Source: Paraflavisolibacter caeni
GTDB lineage: Bacteria > Bacteroidota > Bacteroidia > Chitinophagales > Chitinophagaceae
Length of the DNA stretch: 64,000 nucleotides
NCBI RefSeq assembly: GCF_025628885.1
Contig: NZ_JAOTIF010000016.1
Coordinates: 90,119 to 154,118 of the forward strand
Direction: 5' to 3'
The notes under the pieces were generated by a model. That model worked only from the letters and a program-made list of their open reading frames with translations. It made no database searches and was not told the DNA's origin. The translations under genes and the position numbers were made by a program. Positions within the stretch are counted from its first letter, which is position 1, and the number at the start of each line of letters is the position of its first letter. Of the stretch, positions 63,559 through 64,000 are shown piece after piece.

Positions 63559-64000
63559 ATTTTCAGGAACTTGATTTTACAAGTTGTGGTAATTCCTGGA
63601 AATACAGCGCTGTCCATGAATGAACGGATGAACAGGAACTCGGATTTGTTAGCACGTTGTTCTTTTTCCAGGTCATTAGGGGCTAAAACAGTTTTAATGC
63701 AATGAGTAAAGCGAGTCAGTTTAGCATACCGCATAACGGACAGGTATTGCCGAAGGCAGGGGTTTGGCGACCCTAAAGTTTAAAAATGATTTACGGTTTA
63801 CTATTGATTCGTCAGCCTCAAAGCATTACTTCAGCCCTGCATTCGGTAATATCATGTTATATGCCTATAAAAGCTTTAGATTTTTTTATAGGTCACAACA
63901 TTAGAATCCACTATCCTATCATCCATGCGCAGGTGTTCGACAAGTATCAGCTTACGTCTTGTTAGCTTTAGAACTCGTCCTGAGCCTTTTTGATTACCCG
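63559..64000. other. Right edge of the window, no gene seen
   Basis: No coding region is supported in the last 440 bases. A short minus-strand frame at 63531-63734 overlaps the start of the preceding gene and looks random. The window may end before the next gene. Confidence 0.45.

Noticed and set aside
1..64000. CRISPR array or rRNA operon
   Set aside because: No regularly spaced 25-40-bp repeats with unique spacers and no rRNA-like conserved stretches were found.

Overview
The window comes from a Bacteroidota chromosome, most likely family Chitinophagaceae. The evidence is a SusC/SusD outer-membrane nutrient-uptake pair, the Bacteroidota-type promoter (TTTG, 19-base spacer, TAnnTTTG), DUF2480, DUF2652, YpdA and LpxR-type proteins, a Bacteroidota-style arm-type tyrosine recombinase, and low-to-moderate GC. 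No rRNA, CRISPR array or insertion-sequence transposase was seen. Three tRNA genes are present (Tyr, Thr, Phe), all on the minus strand.

Layout. Bases 1-7.7 kb are core genes: a chromate transporter, nadD and feoA (minus), ybeY and mnmG (plus), and a multi-PAS sensor kinase. Two parS-like palindromes lie between ybeY and mnmG. The kinase lacks its phospho-accepting histidine. Bases 8.7-13.8 kb hold an isolated SusC/SusD pair. Bases 14.28-22.19 kb are an AT-rich genomic island in the 3' end of tRNA-Phe, bounded by a 15-bp direct repeat. Bases 22.4-32.5 kb hold recQ, kdsD, manC, a DnaQ-like exonuclease, a RidA-family protein, a methionine aminotransferase, a GT39-type transferase and ypdA. Bases 32.6-41.6 kb are mostly poorly known proteins: GAF, DUF2652 plus an SRPBCC-like domain, small lipoproteins and outer-membrane proteins, a Crp-family regulator and a GNAT acetyltransferase. 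Bases 41.6-44.0 kb surround nadA with two DnaA-box-like clusters beside AT-rich DNA, a candidate replication origin. Bases 44-56 kb include a PpiD-like folding factor, DUF2480, corA, kdsB, a sterol desaturase-family enzyme, dnaN, a cytoplasmic trypsin-like protease, recX and an LpxR-like protein. Bases 56-64 kb include a second corA, an mlaEFD lipid-transport operon and a BtpA-family protein.

The island is the most interesting region. Its left half has an integrase, an excisionase-type HTH protein, a two-winged-helix protein whose 3' end runs into four 12-bp iteron-like repeats, and small unknown genes. A 120-nt GC-rich imperfect hairpin lies in the middle. The right half is a tight three-gene minus-strand operon: an sce7726-like protein with a PD-(D/E)xK-like signature, an sce7725/beta-family protein, and a RES-domain protein with an N-terminal zinc-finger-like region. 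RES domains are known NAD+-consuming toxins. A nuclease-like protein, a partner and a RES effector as cargo of a tRNA island suggest a defence or toxin-type system that is, to my knowledge, not functionally characterised as a three-gene unit.

Envelope genes recur through the core part (kdsD, kdsB, manC, LpxR-like, MlaEFD, PpiD-like, SusCD), but they are scattered singly rather than forming one locus. Function calls rest on visible motifs and remembered family features; no database search was run.
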